From: Anaeroplasma bactoclasticum
GTDB taxonomy: Bacteria; Bacillota_I; Bacilli_A; Acholeplasmatales; Anaeroplasmataceae
Assembly: GCF_003550015.1 (NCBI RefSeq)
Contig: NZ_QXEV01000011.1
Location: forward strand, 1-52,392
Length of the DNA: 52,392 nt
Direction: 5' to 3'
Below, piece by piece: positions 50,093-52,392 of this stretch. A program made the position numbers and the translations under genes. The notes under the pieces were generated by a model. The model saw only the letters and a program-made list of their open reading frames with translations. It had not been told where the DNA came from and did no database searches. Each line of letters opens with the position of its first letter. Within the stretch, counting starts at the first letter, position 1.

Positions 50093-52012
50093 ATGTTAAA
50101 GATTACTTTAAAGGATGAAAGTGTAATTGAGGTAGAAGAAGGCAAATTAATTATTGAAGTAGCTAAGAGTCTATCTTCTAGCCTTGCAAAGAAATGTGCT
50201 GTTGCAGAATTCAACGGCAAGCTTGTTGATTTAAAAATGCCATTAACTGAAGATGGTAAGCTAGATTTAGTAACATTTGAAGATGAAAGAGCATTTGAGG
50301 TTATTAACCATTCCTGCGCTCACTTAATGGCTCAGGCGATGAATAGATTATACCCAGGCACAAAGTTTGGTGTAGGTCCTGCAATTGAAGAAGGATTCTA
50401 CTATGACTTTGCAATTCCTGAGGCTATTACAAATGAGGATTTACCTAAGATTGAAAAGGAAATGCAGAAGATTGTTAAGGAAAATCTTCCTATTGTTCAC
50501 TATATGCTATCTAAGGCTGATGCAAAGGCTAAATTTGCAAGCGATAAGTATAAGCTAGAATTAATTGATGCCATTGATGATGATATGGTTGGTATTTATG
50601 AACAGGGTGAATATACTGATGTTTGCCGTGGACCTCATGTAATGTCTACTGGCTTAATCAAGAACTTTAAGCTTTTAAGTGTTGCTGGTGCATATTGGAG
50701 AGGAGACTCTAAAAATGATGTATTAACTAGAGTTTATGGTACTTGCTGGCCAACTCCAGAGGCTTTAGCTCATCATTTAGAGGTGTTAGAGGATAGAAAG
50801 CAGCGTGACCATAGAAAGCTTGGTAAGGATATGCAGATTTTCATGTTCGATGATTTAGTTGGACGTGGACTTCCTATGTGGTTACCTAATGGCTTTATTG
50901 TAAGAAGATTATTATCTGATTACATTATGGATAAGGAATATGATTTAGGTTATCAGCATGTTATGACTCCATCTTTGGGTAATGTTGAATTATATAAGAC
51001 TTCTGGTCACTGGGCTCATTATAAGGACGATATGTTCCCTGCAATGGAGCTTGATGATGAGGCATATGTTTTAAGACCTATGAACTGTCCTCATCATATG
51101 GTAATGTTTAGATCTAAGCCACATTCTTATCGTGATTTACCAGTAAGAATTGCTGAAATCGCAAATGACTTCCGTTTTGAAGCATCTGGTGCTTTAACTG
51201 GTATTGAAAGAACAAGAGCATTCTCTCAAAATGACTCTCATATTTTCTGCCGTCCTGATCAGATTGCCCAGGAATTCAAGGCAGTTACTAAATTAATTTT
51301 GGATGTTTATAAGGATTTTGGATTCGAAAAATATAGATTCCGTCTATCCTTAAGAGATAAAGAAAATACAGAGAAGTATTTCGGTAATGATGAATTATGG
51401 GAAAAAAGTGAAAATGAGCTTCGTAATGTATTAAAAGAATTAGGCGTTGATTATTATGAGGCTTTAGGTGAGGCTGCCTTCTATGGCCCTAAGCTTGACG
51501 TTCAGGTTAGAAGTGCCATTGGTCATGATGTAACTCTATCTACAATTCAGCTAGATTACCAGCTTCCTGAAAGATTTGAATTAACTTATATTGATCAAAA
51601 CAATCAAAAGGTACGTCCTGTAGTTATTCATAGAGCTATTTTAGGCTCTATGGACCGTTTCATTGCCTTCTTACTAGAAGAAACTAAGGGTGTACTTCCT
51701 GTATGGCTAGCTCCAGTACAGGCTATGGTTATTCCTGTTAATAACCAATTCCATTTAGATTATGCAAATGAAATTGTAGAAATGCTTAGAAAGAAGAAAA
51801 TTCGTGTTAAGATGGATGATAGAGATGAAAAGCTTGGCTACAAGATTCGTGAAGCTCAAATGAAAAAGATTCCATATCAGCTAGTTATTGGTGATAATGA
51901 GGTTAAGGATGGTACTATCACATATAGACAGTATGGAAAGAAGGAACAGGTAACTGTTTCTAAAGAAGAATTCTTAAATATGATGGTAGCATTTAACGAA
52001 GAAAGAAAGTAA
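50093..52012 (+). CDS. thrS: Threonyl-tRNA synthetase
   Basis: The 639-residue class II synthetase starts at ATG 50093, behind GGAGG; the in-frame ATG at 50078 overlaps the T-box terminator tail. Domains in order: TGS (1-60), editing domain with HSCAHLMAQA and CRGPH (about 65-225), catalytic core with LRPMNCPHHM (zinc/Thr-binding Cys and His), RIAEIANDFRFEASG, GxER-type GSMDRFIAFL, and the C-terminal anticodon-binding domain (PVQAMVIPVNN, IRVKMDDR). It charges tRNA-Thr and is controlled by the T-box. Confidence 0.97.
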   Translation: MLKITLKDESVIEVEEGKLIIEVAKSLSSSLAKKCAVAEFNGKLVDLKMPLTEDGKLDLVTFEDERAFEVINHSCAHLMAQAMNRLYPGTKFGVGPAIEEGFYYDFAIPEAITNEDLPKIEKEMQKIVKENLPIVHYMLSKADAKAKFASDKYKLELIDAIDDDMVGIYEQGEYTDVCRGPHVMSTGLIKNFKLLSVAGAYWRGDSKNDVLTRVYGTCWPTPEALAHHLEVLEDRKQRDHRKLGKDMQIFMFDDLVGRGLPMWLPNGFIVRRLLSDYIMDKEYDLGYQHVMTPSLGNVELYKTSGHWAHYKDDMFPAMELDDEAYVLRPMNCPHHMVMFRSKPHSYRDLPVRIAEIANDFRFEASGALTGIERTRAFSQNDSHIFCRPDQIAQEFKAVTKLILDVYKDFGFEKYRFRLSLRDKENTEKYFGNDELWEKSENELRNVLKELGVDYYEALGEAAFYGPKLDVQVRSAIGHDVTLSTIQLDYQLPERFELTYIDQNNQKVRPVVIHRAILGSMDRFIAFLLEETKGVLPVWLAPVQAMVIPVNNQFHLDYANEIVEMLRKKKIRVKMDDRDEKLGYKIREAQMKKIPYQLVIGDNEVKDGTITYRQYGKKEQVTVSKEEFLNMMVAFNEERK

Positions 52013-52017
52013 TATTA

Positions 52018-52046
52018 TAGGCCTAAGAATTTCTTAGGCCTTTATT
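52018..52046 (+). terminator. Intrinsic terminator after thrS
   Basis: AGGCCTAAGAA / TTCTTAGGCCT with a one- to three-base loop, then TTATTT. Confidence 0.85.
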
Positions 52047-52120
52047 TAAAAAAGCCTACTATAAATAAATCAAGAGAGATTTGAAAAAATAATTAAGATT
52101 TATTTATATCAAGCATAAAA

Positions 52121-52153
52121 ATCCTCGATTTTGAGATTTTTAAAAACGAGGAT
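52121..52153 (-). terminator. Terminator-like hairpin downstream of the transposase
   Basis: ATCCTCG / CGAGGAT stem. On the minus strand it is followed by TTTTTATG, so it can end the transposase transcript or mark the edge of the element. Confidence 0.55.
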
Positions 52154-52187
52154 ATGAATTATCTAGCTCTTTGAAAATTATATATGG

Positions 52188-52392
52188 TTATTTTTGTGGA
52201 ATAAAAGATTGCTTATTCTTTAAAAGAGAGAAAATAACTCTTACTAGTTTTTTGTCAATATGACCAATTGCTACATAATGATGTTTACCTTCGTTAATCT
52301 TTTTAGAATAATAATCACCAAATGTTTTATCCCATCTCCAAATACCTGATGAGACTTGGTGAATAGACCATCTTAAGTATTTAGAACCACGT
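52188..52392 (-). mobile_element. IS110-family transposase, C-terminal part, cut by the window edge
   Basis: The minus-strand frame from the right edge to TAA 52190-52188 reads RGSKYLRWSIHQVSSG, then TFGDYYSKKINEGKHHYVAIG and KLVRVIFSLLKN. This is the conserved end of the IS116/IS110/IS902 transposase domain (GSKYLRW, GKHxxVAxGHxxRKL). These elements use a DEDD/Ser transposase, usually without terminal inverted repeats, and recent work shows they carry guide-like bridge RNAs. Only 67 residues are visible, so intactness cannot be judged. It sits next to thrS, after its terminator. Confidence 0.88.

Noticed and set aside
1-52392. tRNA, rRNA, tmRNA or replication origin
   Set aside because: I saw no cloverleaf, no GTTCGAATC-type T-arm in context, no rRNA-like stretch and no DnaA-box cluster; the dnaB/dnaI genes here are loaders and do not mark an origin.

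Overview
The window is low-GC DNA from a Firmicute of class Bacilli. It uses the standard code: Trp is TGG, and no reading frame needs TGA as a sense codon. Evidence for the lineage is the B. subtilis-like order polA-mutM-coaE-(x)-dnaB-dnaI-(x)-thrS, the rny-ymdB-miaB-ricA-like cluster, tRNA-sensing T-box leaders before trpS and thrS, and CcpA-type operators. The C-terminus of the [FeFe]-hydrogenase maturase HydF, a bifunctional AdhE and a GH13 glucosidase indicate an anaerobic fermenter. An uncultured gut lineage near Erysipelotrichales/Acholeplasmatales is my inference; there is no rRNA here to prove it.

Layout. 1-3350: hydF end, a small membrane protein, a densely structured non-coding-looking locus (815-1280) that I read as a type I toxin-antitoxin module, then an HTH-acetyltransferase fusion, a NUDIX hydrolase and a conserved hypothetical gene. 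3450-7850: two membrane-bound c-di-GMP phosphodiesterases (HD-GYP and EAL) and a HEPN-CBS protein. 7950-18900: a membrane/surface protein with an MscS channel, an SDR enzyme, a convergent alpha-glucosidase, an aminopropyltransferase-like membrane gene broken by one in-frame TAA, aroE, a HAD phosphatase, a CrtI-like flavoprotein and two unknowns. 19000-23250: the RNA-decay and tRNA-modification block rny, ymdB, miaB, ricA-like. 23350-25950: a lipoprotein, then trpS with its T-box on the minus strand. 26200-34870: an oppABCDF peptide importer whose OppF carries four degenerate ATPase N-lobe copies. 35100-41700: CYTH protein, NAD kinase, gap, ung, adhE with paired cre-like operators, yhbY. 41800-52012: polA, mutM, coaE, an unknown, dnaB, dnaI, two paralogous membrane proteins, thrS with its T-box. 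The right edge cuts an IS110-family transposase on the minus strand.

Most interesting is the 0.45-kb locus at 815-1280. A minus-strand transcript with its own promoter has a 12-codon leader ORF, whose stop overlaps the Shine-Dalgarno of a 23-residue hydrophobic peptide ORF. It ends at a palindromic terminator shared with a convergent short plus-strand RNA, and that RNA gene is tandemly duplicated at a 130-bp period. Direct repeats let the short RNA pair with the toxin mRNA 3' part, and that same 3' part can pair with the mRNA's own ribosome-binding region. The plan resembles the Fst/par and Hok/Mok/Sok logic, but the parts do not look like any named family I recognise. Second is the OppF architecture (31826-34540).

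All calls are from reading the sequence; no searches or folding calculations were run.
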